DNA of 64,000 bases from Lomentospora prolificans (lineage: Eukaryota > Ascomycota > Sordariomycetes > Microascales > Microascaceae): the NCBI GenBank assembly GCA_029532625.1, contig JARFXM010000006.1, positions 1-64,000 of the forward strand. Reading direction: 5' to 3'. Under the pieces are notes generated by a model that had not been told where the DNA came from, made no database searches, and saw only the letters and a program-made list of their open reading frames with translations. The stretch's first letter is position 1, and every line of letters begins with the position of its first letter. This document shows, one piece after another, positions 55,034-64,000 of the stretch. A program made the position numbers and the translations under genes.

Positions 55034-56764
55034 TCACGAGTCAATCCATGGCTCGTCAAAAGCGCCCACCCAATCCTCCACCTCCTTCCTTAGTGCACCA
55101 ATTTCAGGCACGCCTGAGCCGTCGCCCAAATATTCTTGAAACGCCTTTATCGTCGACGGGTTCTTGGCTCCCTTGGCCACTGCAGCTTCTTTTGCTTGCT
55201 TGTCCACGGCAATCGTGATGTCCACGCCTCGATTGACAATGTCGGCTACTCGCTTGAAGTCCTCCGCCGTGAAGCCCCTTGTAGTCATGGCCGGGGTCCC
55301 GAGGCGAAGCCCACCCGGCCGCAGGGCCGACTGATCTCCCGGTACTGTGTTCTTGTTACTGGCGACGCCGCACAATTCCAGTACACGTTCTACCCGGGCA
55401 CCGTCTACTCCCTTGGGCTTGAGGTCAACGAGGACAAGGTGGTTATCCGTCCCACCGGAAACTAGCTTGTAACCCAAGTCGTCCGAAAGCCTCTTGGCAA
55501 GCGCCTGCGCGTTGGTGAGCACCGCTTCCTGGTACTCCTTGAACTGCGGGGTCTGGGCTTGACGCAGCGCCACACCTAGAGCCATAATAGTGTGATTATG
55601 AGGGCCACCCTGGTGTCCAGGGAAAACGGACGCGTTGATAGGCCCTTCCAAGTCGTACTTGGTTTCGTTTCCCTTCTTATCGACCTTACGGACACCCTTT
55701 CGGAAGAAAATCATGGCACCACGAGGACCACGCAGGGACTTGTGCGTCGTCGTCGTGACGATGTCGGAGTACTCAAAGGGCGAAGGGAGAACACCAGCGG
55801 CCACGAGACCGGAGATATGGGCCATATCAGCAAGAAGATACGCACCAACCTCGTCAGCAATGGCACGCATTCGCGAGTAATCGATGCGTCGCGAATACGC
55901 CGAAGTACCGGCAATAATGATCTTGGGCCGGTAGAGGAGCGCACCTTCGCGGAGTTTGTCGTAGTCGATCAACCCCGTCTTCTCGTTGAGCCGGTAGGGA
56001 AAGGTTTCAAAGTACTTTGAAACAAAGGAGATCTTCTTGGTAGGAGTCTGATAGCCATGGGATAGATGGCCACCGTGGGGCAAGTCGAGGCCCATGATGC
56101 GATCGTGAGGTTGAAGGATCGCCGAGTAGGCGTAAAGGTTGGCTGGAGATCCAGAAAGGGCTAATAATTATTTCCTTCCGTCAGCAACCAGTCTCCAACG
56201 CATCATCTGCGCGAGCTTGGGCGCAGGAAAACTTACTTTGGACGTTGACACCCCATTTATCGGGGCTGAGGCCAAACGCTTCCAGGGCCCGTTTTTGGCA
56301 GAGCCTTTCGGCTTCATCGATATGCTCGTTACCACCGTAGTATCGAGCGCCAGGGTACCCCTCGGAGTACTTGTTCTGCATTACACTGCCTAGGGCGTTG
56401 AGAACCGCTTTGGAGGTGAAGTTCTCAGAAGGGATAAGGTTGATGAAGTGGCGTTGCCGCCTTTCTTCCTACAAGTTATCATTAGCATGCCGCCATCTTG
56501 GCACAAATAATGGTTGCGCCCACGTCGACTTACACGCTTTAAAATGTTGAACATTTCGGGGTCATCTTGTGCGAGACCGGCGCCCAGGAGCTGTCCATCA
56601 TGTTAGTGAATTATTACTAAGGAGAGCAGTTTTCTACTTGCGTCTGCATGAGTCGAGGGTAGTGATGATAGTGACCGTGAAGAGGGCCTCGTAACAGTAG
56701 CTACTCTAAACGCCTGGCAGCCACGACTGAGAGTCCGTAGACTGGACATCGCAGTGGTCCGCAT
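55034..56764 (-). CDS. SHM1: Serine hydroxymethyltransferase, mitochondrial, 512 aa
   Basis: Model: 56642-56764, 56534-56590, 56237-56468, 55034-56160; introns of 51, 65 and 76 bases; 1539 nt in frame. The first intron has a GC donor (GAC|GCAAGT) with branch CTAAC and acceptor ACAG. The first 40 residues are Arg/Ser-rich with no acid before Asp41: a mitochondrial presequence. Family motifs: NLIPSENFTSKAVLNALGSV, YYGGNEHID, and TTTTHKSLRGPRGA with the pyridoxal phosphate Lys278. It joins the methylene-tetrahydrofolate made by glycine cleavage to a second glycine, forming serine. It is divergent from GCV1 across a 695-base region with two TGACTCGGTGA elements. Confidence 0.95.
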
Positions 56765-57459
56765 CGTAGACGTTGTGAGAATGTCCCCAGCGACGCGACA
56801 CCGGAAATTCTGGTGGGAGGATGAGTGGACGGTTACTCGTGGGCTCTGAAAGTGTAAAAAATTAAATAATGAAAAAAAGAAAATGCGTATCTTTCGTCAA
56901 TTGATAGAAGTCCTCGTAATGAATGGGTGCTCGGGGATAGCCAAGTACTTGCCCTACTCTACCACCTTGGGAGGTGACGATGTATAATAAGACAACGTGC
57001 ACTGAAGCAAGAAAAATGACTGTGCAGTGGGTACCGTGGAGACCAGAAGGACTACGGGCTTATGATGTCAATTGGCGAATTCGGCTGCTTCACATGGGAA
57101 AAAGTCTCACGGTTAGTTCCGGCCGGAAGTGCAGCTCGGCTAAGTGTGACTCGGTGAATCGTGACTCGGTGATTGTTGGGCACTGTGCCTTTTTTCCCAG
57201 CAGTGGCGTGGGCCGACCGCGGACTTGGCGACGTTTACGCCGACGTTCTCATCTGTCTCTTCGGGATCGAATGTTTTTCTACTGATATTATTGAAATTGT
57301 TTGCCATTGGCTCGAATTCCCTTTGATCATTAGCCCCCTCTACTTTGCTCCTGCTCCATACCTTATTATTCTTCACACAAGACAAACAAACCTAGGTTAC
57401 ACCTGAGTCGACATCAGTCAAATTGGTCAGTCACCCTGCCTGTTTGGCATCCGAACACA
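56765..57459. promoter_or_regulatory. Divergent promoter region of SHMT and GCV1
   Basis: 695 bases between oppositely transcribed start codons. Two exact TGACTCGGTGA copies sit near the middle, and a single GAGTCG lies closer to GCV1 at about 57404. No gene present. Confidence 0.75.
57147..57172 (+). promoter_or_regulatory. Paired TGACTCGGTGA elements upstream of GCV1
   Basis: Two identical 11-base copies at 57147-57157 and 57162-57172, 15 bases apart centre to centre, about one and a half helical turns. The core TGACTC is the binding site known for Gcn4 and Bas1 in yeast. Confidence 0.8.
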
Positions 57460-58788
57460 ATGGCACGCAAGGTAGTTGAAAGCGCATGCAGGCAGTTGAA
57501 GCAGCGCGGCTCAACCTTGAGTCGCTCTTCGCTCACGCAATGCAGTGGTGGCCGTTCTCCTTATGCTCACGCCCGGCGAGGAGCGCACACCTCCAGCTCA
57601 GATCTCAAAAAGACACCCCTCTACGACTTCCACCTATCCAATGGAGCGACGCTGGCGCCATTCGCAGGTTTCCACATGCCCGTGAGCTACGCAGGGCTCT
57701 CCCACACCCAATCCCACCATTTCACCCGAGAGCAGGCCTCCCTTTTTGACGTTAGCCACATGGTCCAACACATCTTCAAGGGCCCGGCAGCGGCGGCTTT
57801 CCTGGAGACGGTAGCCCCCTCGGACTTCAAAAATCAGGGGCCTATGCAAGGGAAGCTAACAACCTTTCTCTGGAGGGAGACGGGCGGAATTGTGGATGAC
57901 TCGATCGTGACGAGGCTTGGCGAAGACGAATTTTATGTCGTGACGAATGGCGCGTGCCTGGACAAGGATACGGCGTACTTTGACGAAGAGTTGGGCAAGT
58001 TTGGCGGCGACGTGCAATGGACTAAACTCGAAGGCGCGGGATTATTGGCTCTACAAGGCCCCAAAAGCGCAGAGATCCTGGCGGGGCTCCTAGAGCCGGG
58101 TCTCGATCTCCAGAGGCTCTACTTCGGCCATGTGGCGCATGCAAAGCTCAAGATCGGAAAGAATGGGGAAGCGTACCCCGTATTTATCAGCCGTGGGGGT
58201 TACACAGGAGAGGACGGATTCGAGCTGTCTTTCAGCACCGAACTTGGTTCTAGTCCCGAGGGCACGTTGCTGGCGGCCGAAGCCCTCCTCCAGAAGGCCG
58301 GAAAGGAACGCCTGCAGCTTGCCGGCCTCGGCGCGCGCGATTCGCTCAGATTGGAGGCAGGTATGTGCCTGTACGGGCACGACCTAGACGATTCGACGAC
58401 CCCAGTTGAGGCTGGTTTGAGCTGGGTCATCCCCAAGGAGCGCCGTGAGAGCGGTGGCTTCCATGGAGCCGACGTAATTCTTGCGCAGTTGACACCCAAG
58501 TCTAAAGGCGGCAAAGGCGTAGACCGCCGGCGGGTGGGCTTCATCATCAAGGGCGCCCCGGCTCGCGAGGGAGCAGAGGTTGTTCACGACGGCGAGGTGG
58601 TCGGTACCATTACGAGTGGCTCGCCAAGCCCGACGCTGGGGAAGAATATCGCCATGGGTTACGTGCGTGATGGCTTACACAAGGCCGGGACGGAACTAGA
58701 TGTTGTGGTGCGAGGCAAGCCACGGAAGGCTACTGTGACAAAAATGCCGTTTGTCCCCAACAGGTACTGGAAAGGAGGAGATGCCTGA
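57460..58788 (+). CDS. GCV1: Glycine cleavage system T-protein (aminomethyltransferase), mitochondrial, 442 aa
   Basis: A single ORF from ATG 57460. Residues 1-45 are basic and Ser/Arg-rich (mitochondrial presequence). The mature domain starts KKTPLYDFHLSNGATLAPFA and has GFHMPVSY, SLFDVSHMVQ, GGIVDDSI, SRGGYTGEDGFEL (folate-binding GCV_T domain) and LGARDSLRLEAGMCLYGHDL. The C-terminal barrel includes RRRVGFIIKGAPAREGAEV, GTITSGSPSPTLGKNIAMGY and VTKMPFVPNRYW. The enzyme releases ammonia from the H-protein-bound group and makes 5,10-methylene-tetrahydrofolate. Confidence 0.97.
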   Translation: MARKVVESACRQLKQRGSTLSRSSLTQCSGGRSPYAHARRGAHTSSSDLKKTPLYDFHLSNGATLAPFAGFHMPVSYAGLSHTQSHHFTREQASLFDVSHMVQHIFKGPAAAAFLETVAPSDFKNQGPMQGKLTTFLWRETGGIVDDSIVTRLGEDEFYVVTNGACLDKDTAYFDEELGKFGGDVQWTKLEGAGLLALQGPKSAEILAGLLEPGLDLQRLYFGHVAHAKLKIGKNGEAYPVFISRGGYTGEDGFELSFSTELGSSPEGTLLAAEALLQKAGKERLQLAGLGARDSLRLEAGMCLYGHDLDDSTTPVEAGLSWVIPKERRESGGFHGADVILAQLTPKSKGGKGVDRRRVGFIIKGAPAREGAEVVHDGEVVGTITSGSPSPTLGKNIAMGYVRDGLHKAGTELDVVVRGKPRKATVTKMPFVPNRYWKGGDA

Positions 58789-59050
58789 GGAAAAAAAAAA
58801 AAAGTATATATGTCTTTAACCCAAAATGTGACCAAGACTAAAGAAATGGTATAGATATAGTTTCAAGATAGCGGACAGTATAACTTTATAAATCAAGCGT
58901 TGCTTCCCAAGCCTGAGTGGAAGGCCAGCGGTTGAACGCGGCGAGGCCCTTGAGCAACTACGGGGCCATTTGTGTCACGTTTCATTTTTAATTAAGCGTG
59001 TGTGCTAAGCAGCGAGTGTCCTCTCATAGAGCGTCCATACTACGTTCCAG
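58789..59050. terminator. Convergent 3' region between GCV1 and the Myb gene
   Basis: 262 bases with an A-run right after the GCV1 stop (58791-58803) and AT-rich sequence suitable for poly(A) signals. No gene. Confidence 0.45.
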
Positions 59051-60511
59051 TTAATGGTAGTGATGATGATGATGGTGGTGATGGTGGTAGTGATGGTGAT
59101 AGTGATGGTGGTAATGGTGTTGATGCTGTGCCGGTTGCTGAGAGCCCTGTTGGCCCGGCGGGCCGGTGCTGAGAACATCGCCAGCAGAAGTAGTGGCCGC
59201 TAACGAGGTACCCGTGCGTTCTCCTCCCTCACGAGGTTCTTCAGGAATATTTGGCAACGGCTGACCCGCTCTTGATGCCATTTCAGCCGCCAACTCGAAC
59301 GCCCTATAGTCAGATGGATTTGTTGGTGGGTCGTGATTGAGGCGTTGCGGCCCGTGTCCAGTTGCCTGCCCAGCTGCTCGGTTGACAGTGCTGGTCACGG
59401 CAGGTGGTTGGCCTCCAAGGGGGCCATCTATAGACTTATTTGGAAACATCGAGGGGCCGACACCGCCCAACGGCGTTCCAATGCCGCCATAATCGGGACT
59501 AGAAAAGTTTAGGTCTGGGAAGCCTCCGAGATTCGCATTTGCCGCAGTGTCCAGATAACCACTGGGACGGCTGCTGATGACAGAGTCGTCCTGGACCATT
59601 TGATCGAGCTCGAGCTGGTTGAAATCGCTTCCAAGCGCCGCGGGGCGGGACGGAGGATGGGAGTGGTCGAGCAACGAGCGTGCGATGTCATTCACATCTG
59701 CGGTCGTGGGGTCCGCGAAATTGAACGGCGTGTCCATCGGCTCATTTTCCCACGACATGGTCGGTGACACAGACTGGCCAGCAACGTCACTTTCGGCGGC
59801 AGACTCGACTCTCTGGGGCGGCGTCTCTTGCCCTTCGGCTGCATCCGTCGTCGCTCTCTGCTTACACAAGTTCCGCCAACGATTTCGGCACGTCAGGGGT
59901 GGCCGGCCGGGCAGCCGCGCGGCCACGGACGTCCACCTGTGACCAAGGTCGCGAACGCCGTCTCGCAGGATCTGATCTTCTTCGGGAGTCCAATCAGAAA
60001 GTCGGTTGGATGCCAGGGGCCCGAGGATGTCCCGGTACCTTTTGGAGCATTGATCATCCTTCCGGCCAGGGATCAGGTTGGCAATCTCATTCCACGCCGG
60101 GCCGAGGCGGGCATACGCATCGAGGAGTATACGGTCCTCTTCCTCGGTCCACCGGCCTTTACGAAGCGACGGATCCAGTGAATGAAGCCAACGTTTTCGG
60201 CAGTCCTACATCAACATCATCAGTCGTTCGCTTTATCCCTGCGATTGGCTTCACCGCCACCCCACCCCACGTGGGGTGAAGAAGGGATTGGATCGTCGGC
60301 TTACCTTGGCCGTTCGCCCTGGGATTGCCTGCGCAACTTCTTTCCATCGCCATTGCGTGCCCCGAGTCTCGACGTAATGAGCGACGCGTGTCCTGAGGGT
60401 TTGGTCTTCCCACGGTGTCCAGCTTCGACGAGGTCGTCGGGTGATTCCGGTTGCTGGTCCTGCCTCGGTCGAGGCCGACGGTGTGGCGGCCGGCGAGGGT
60501 TCGGCGGACAT
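59051..60511 (-). CDS. Three-repeat Myb transcription factor (Bas1-like), 453 aa
   Basis: Model: exon 1 at 60305-60511, intron 60206-60304 (GTAAGC donor, TGTAG acceptor), exon 2 at 59051-60205; 1362 nt in frame. Three adjacent Myb/SANT repeats: R1 from SWTPWEDQTLRTRV to DCRKRWLHSL (completed across the intron), R2 from GRWTEEEDRILLDAYARLG to CSKRYRDIL, R3 from SDWTPEEDQILRDGVRDLG to CRNRWRNLC. The rest is disordered, with Ser/Pro/Gly-rich and acidic parts, and ends in a His/Tyr repeat of about 24 residues. The layout resembles yeast Bas1, which activates GCV1-3 and SHM2 through TGACTC sites. Position inside the glycine cluster suggests it is the cluster regulator; inference. Confidence 0.88.
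59054..59130. repeat. ATG/GTG trinucleotide repeat encoding a C-terminal His/Tyr tract
   Basis: Imperfect ATGGTG/ATGATG/AGTGATG repeats on the + strand encode His and Tyr codons (CAT, CAC, TAC, TAT) at the very end of the Myb protein. Such tracts vary in length between strains and may bind metal. Confidence 0.75.
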
Positions 60512-61218
60512 TCTAGAGGCAGCCGCTACCTATCTAGTTGGCCAAATCGCGGAATCACTTCATGGCGATACGGTGGCAGCATTTCGCATGTCTTCTTATC
60601 GGTGGGGGATTGTGGTCGATGATTGTCGATAGCAAAATCCAGATTGCGTTGAACTCAATGACTGCGTGGGGGACTAGCACGTGATAGGTGGGGTTGACGG
60701 CATCAGCTGGCTTCATCTGCGCCTGAGTGTGTCAACCTGTTAAATTTCTGCGGCACGCGATGGCATGTGAACGTATAAGGGACGTTGCGACAAACACGGC
60801 AATATATGCAATATATGAGGGAGGGATCCGCCTGTGATTGGGTTATCGTACGAGGGAAGGCGACTTGGTTATCGTACGAGGGAAGGCGCTAGTCTTACAA
60901 GAAGCCTAGTCTCATGGGCTTGCTCTTAGTCACCCTCTGCATTGGGCAGCGACAGTCTGTTGTTTTAATACTGTGAGAGAATCTTTGACGACCCAGTTTC
61001 AACACAGGCATACTCCTCTAAGGCCGTTTCATGGCCTTTTCATCGTCTTTGTCATCTCTGCTTCAAGTGTATCATTGCCTCGTGATCTCATGTCCCTGCC
61101 CTGGACTCGAGAGGAAAGGGAGAGACTGCTCAGTTATTTGCTTGAATGAACATTTCAAAACCACGGCCGACCGACAAAGGATATCGCCGAGACGACACTA
61201 TGACATTTCCCCGGATCG
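60512..61218. other. Myb promoter region and MFS 3' region, with a 22-bp direct repeat
   Basis: 707 bases. Two copies of GGTTATCGTACGAGGGAAGG (plus CG) at 60841-60862 and 60867-60888, 26 bases apart, lie about 330-380 bases upstream of the Myb start. No TGACTCGGTGA element was found here. No gene. Confidence 0.6.
60841..60888. repeat. Direct repeat of 22 bp, two copies, 26-bp period
   Basis: Perfect copies separated by ACTT. The shared TCGTACGA is an 8-base palindrome, so each copy could bind a dimeric regulator. It lies upstream of the Myb gene. Confidence 0.8.
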
Positions 61219-62796
61219 CTAATAGCCAAAGACAAAGTACTTCTTGTTATGGCCTTGCCTATCCATGTTGGCCTTCTCCTCTTCAAACTGCTCTTCCGTC
61301 CAATTTTCAATCTCTCTCCGTCGCTTCTTGTTCTCAAGCATATACAAGCCCCTCGAGACGAGAAATCCGGTCGCGCCGAGAGCCACAATGCCCAATGTGG
61401 CCTTGACTGAGGTCTTGTATGAGGGCGCATACTTGGACGAGTAGATCTGACCCGCTATTACGCCCGCGACGTTGTTCCAGCCGTAGATTCCCATCATGAT
61501 TGAACGCGTTGCCTTGTCCGGGGTGTTGTCGTTGATCCAGGCCGCCGACAGTGGGTTGATACTGCCCGCGCCAATCATGACGAGGAAGAGAGATCCGTAG
61601 CGAACTTTGTCGTCGTGGCTGGCGATAAGGATAATGTAGCCGATGATGGAGACAAACATGGCTGCTGATGCCACGAGCGACCGTTGCTTGAAATGATCCG
61701 ACAGCCAGACCCAGGTAATCAAGGCGACGGCGCCGACAAGGAACGGCGGCACGCTCATCAAGTTGGCCTTGACGCCCTTGTAACCCATGCCCTGGACGAT
61801 CAGGGGCAGGAAGATGGCGAAGCCATAGGCGGGAACGGATGCGCAGGCAGTCCAGACGACGATGAGGATTTTACGCCAATCGCGGAATGCCGTTACAATG
61901 TTCTTCAATTTTATTCGGCGGCTGTTGTCCTCTGAATTGGCATGTCCGTTGGCTCCATCCATGATGGCCGTATCGAGTTCCATGCGTCGGACGGCGTGCG
62001 CTCGCTCCTCGGGGGATAAGAACCAGGTTTTGCTGAGGCGTGTGGGCAGCGCGAGGCAGGCAGCGCCGATACCGAGCGTTATAGAGCCCTGGATAATGAA
62101 GAGGAGCTGCCAATTAGCCCACCGGGATGATTCTAGTTGAAGAATTCCGTAAGCGATGAGGGCGGAGAAGGCTCCCGCGAATGTGAAACTGGTGGACACA
62201 AGGCCCATACGGAACCCGGCCATGTAAGCCGGGTAGAGGGTCCCGACATAATAATACGAGGTGGCGACATAGCCGGCCTCGAAGATACCGAGGAGGAGGC
62301 GCAGCCCAAAGAGCATGGCACGTCCGTGTAGGGCACATTGAGCCAGAGTGACGGCACCCCAGCCGAGAATCATGATGGGGATCCAACGGCCAGGTCCAAG
62401 GAGATACGCCAGCGCAAGTGATATGGGCATAAAGGGCACATAAGTAGCCGAGAAGAGCGACACAGAATCAGACACGTCCGTCTTGAGAATCCCGGTATCA
62501 GGAACGAATGTCTCTGTTGTAGCAGCGTTGCCGATGTTGGATTTGTCGATGCCTTGGAACTGCGGCTGTGTGAGGAGCCGCCCACTCGAGAGTAGAGGTG
62601 GAAGAAGGAACAGTAGGAATTAACGTACCAGGAAGCCAGCTGCAACGAGGACGACTGCGATGAGGTCCATCTTGAGATTGATACGCTTGTCTAGTAGCTC
62701 CTCCTCGGGGGTGGCTGGGTAGTAACCCAATCGCTGCGTGGTAGTGGCGGCCGGGTCAAGACTGACCTCGCCTCTCTCCTTGATGCTGTCATCCAT
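61219..62796 (-). CDS. MFS transporter, DAL5/anion:cation symporter (ACS) family, 502 aa
   Basis: Model: exon 1 at 62629-62796, intron 62560-62628 (GTACGT donor, CGCAG acceptor), exon 2 at 61219-62559; 1509 nt in frame. The junction gives VAAGFLFQGIDKSNIGNAAT, the conserved first-helix region of allantoate-permease-type carriers. Helices follow regularly (SLALAYLLGPGRWIPIMILG, GLRLLLGIFEAGYVATSYYY, RMGLVSTSFTFAGAFSALIA). A cytoplasmic loop (ELDTAIMDGANGHANSEDNS) splits two halves of six helices, and the C-terminus is charged. ACS members import organic anions, vitamins, ureides or dipeptides. Next to glycine/serine catabolic enzymes it may bring in a nitrogen-containing substrate; that is inference. 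Confidence 0.88.
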
Positions 62797-63651
62797 ACTG
62801 GCTTCCGTCGAGCCAAAGTATGAAACAAGTAGATTATAGTTATGAACTGGCTGGAACGTCTCGTTTCCAAAGCTACGATCAACCACAGAGTTTATATTCG
62901 CGACGGTCGGCGCGTTCAATGAAGCTGGCCAGCAATGACTATTATCAGTGCCCGCCCGTGCGTAGAGCCACCAGACGACCTTTCAGGATCGGCAATTGCG
63001 GACGGCCAATACCCATGAGGAGAAGACGCTGTGCAGACCGCACTCTAGGGGGTTGTTTTCACTCCTATTCAGCTTCCCAACGAGCCTGACGGCTATATAA
63101 CCCTATCATATTACAACTTTCGGGTTGTACTTGCCGACAGCGTTTGCCGAATCAATCCGACGACCTGGAAGCGAAGGATCATGTTCCGATACAAATTATG
63201 CTGATTCCTTCCACCCACCTTTTTCATGGTGTTGTTCCCTACGTTTGTCGATCTTCGCCTTCCCCGGCGCGTATATCAAAGCCTGGGGAAGGTGCACGGG
63301 GGATTAAAGTAGCGTGGGGAAACGTGGGGATGTGGGGAAGGAACGCGGGGATGTGGGGATAAAGGAAGCATGGTGAAAGGTTGAGTGTCTTTGAACGCGC
63401 CGAACGGCTATAACGGCTTGCCGTGGTCTACACCATTTGTTCTCGATGGTCAACATTGAGGCTATGGGAGGCATTCTCGGCAACTGCTTGGCGTCTCAGG
63501 ATGTTCCGATGCTTTGGGCATTCGCCTAATAGAGGAAAAACTGCGCGCTTGCCGCGTGGATTTCCTCGCCTCAGCGAAGGCATATAAACCCCACCCACTC
63601 AAAGTCGCATGGTCTAATATACTGGTCTGCTCTGATGCACGCACAGTCACC
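62797..63651. other. Divergent intergenic region with G-rich minisatellite
   Basis: 855 bases between the transporter and the terminal P450 gene. It carries a G-rich block at 63311-63360 and no supportable gene. Confidence 0.5.
63311..63360 (+). repeat. G-rich minisatellite (GTGGGGA-type units)
   Basis: Five GGGG runs in units such as CGTGGGGAAA, CGTGGGGATG, TGGGGAAGGAA, CGCGGGGATG and TGGGGAT over 50 bases. The run spacing fits a possible G-quadruplex on the + strand, about 300 bases before the P450 start. Confidence 0.6.
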
Positions 63652-64000
63652 ATGGCTGCCACCGAGATGGAACTTCCCGCAGATTGGGATATCAACACCA
63701 GCGCCCTCGTCCACAGCAACGAACCGGAGAAAATCTACCGTGAGTATGATCATCTAAGAAACCACTGTCCCGTTGCCCATGTCGACGCACACGACGGATA
63801 CTGGGTTCTTACCAAGTACGTCTTACCTGCCTCTACCCCTGCCCAGGTCTAATGCGCCAAGGACGCCAACTCACCACCCGAGTTTTTGTAATAGGTATGA
63901 CGACGTCAAGGAGGTAGCATCCAACAACGACAAGTTCATTTCGTATCTCTGTGCAGTTGTTCCTGCGGATCCCCGTGGGATTCGTCGACCGCCCCTCAAG
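63652..64000 (+). CDS. Cytochrome P450, N-terminal part, cut by the window end
   Basis: Exon 1 at 63652-63815 (MAATEMELPADWDINTSA...), a 79-base intron (GTACGT donor, ATAG acceptor), then exon 2 from 63895, open to the end. The spliced protein reads LRNHCPVAHVDAHDGYWVLT then KYDDVKEVASNNDKFIS and DPRGIRRPPLK. This start, with no membrane anchor and CPVAH followed by YWVLTKYDDV, is characteristic of soluble, bacterial-type P450s (similar in style to CYP55 and related groups). The haem loop lies beyond the window. It starts 855 bases from the transporter and is divergent from it. Confidence 0.75.

Noticed and set aside
1..64000. CRISPR arrays, bacterial operons, tRNA genes
   Set aside because: The window is clearly fungal nuclear DNA. 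No regular spaced repeats were seen, and no tRNA was recognised by eye; a covariance search could still find one.

Overview
This is one chromosome end of a filamentous ascomycete. Base 1 starts inside a CCCTAA telomere array, genes carry short introns with GTnnGT-like donors and CTAAC/CTGAC branch sites, and repeats show the C-to-T/G-to-A decay into TA-rich, stop-filled sequence typical of RIP. Fungal-only families (Zn2Cys6 factors, DUF2985, PTH11-type receptors, secreted kelch proteins) fit Sordariomycetes, perhaps Hypocreales; that placement is inference.

Layout. 1-172 telomere. 173-8918 two LTR retrotransposons of one Ty3/gypsy chromovirus family: an older copy on the + strand, cut by the telomere inside its integrase region, and a complete copy (1012-8284, minus strand) inserted into it with a 5-bp duplication (ATTCT). 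9153-16044: F-box protein, secreted proteins and orphan genes. 16709-17997: RIP-damaged PTH11-like pseudogene. 18450-28443: an accessory block with a second-copy-like complex I 20-kDa subunit gene (NDUFS7/PSST), a Zn2Cys6 regulator, a P450 and a quinone-reductase-like MDR enzyme. 28500-36728: mostly decayed genes (glyoxalase, Zn2Cys6 factor, F-box/LRR) around one intact DUF2985 membrane protein. 37687-46348: PYROXD2-like oxidoreductase, MFS transporter, secreted kelch protein, separated by long gene-poor spacers.

47682-62796 is the most striking part. It is a contiguous cluster holding a serine/threonine dehydratase, the glycine decarboxylase P-protein (GCV2), H-protein (GCV3), mitochondrial serine hydroxymethyltransferase, T-protein (GCV1), a three-repeat Myb factor resembling yeast Bas1, and a DAL5/ACS-type MFS transporter. 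Together the enzymes could take glycine to serine to pyruvate plus ammonia. Only the shared L-protein (dihydrolipoamide dehydrogenase) is absent. The upstream regions of GCV2/serine dehydratase, GCV3 and GCV1/SHMT share the element TGACTCGGTGA or close variants (TGACTC is the known Bas1/Gcn4 core), so the cluster looks like a self-contained regulon.

The window ends inside a second P450 gene (63652 onward). Gene models were spliced by eye; each multi-exon model keeps frame and its total length is divisible by three, but none has been tested against transcripts.
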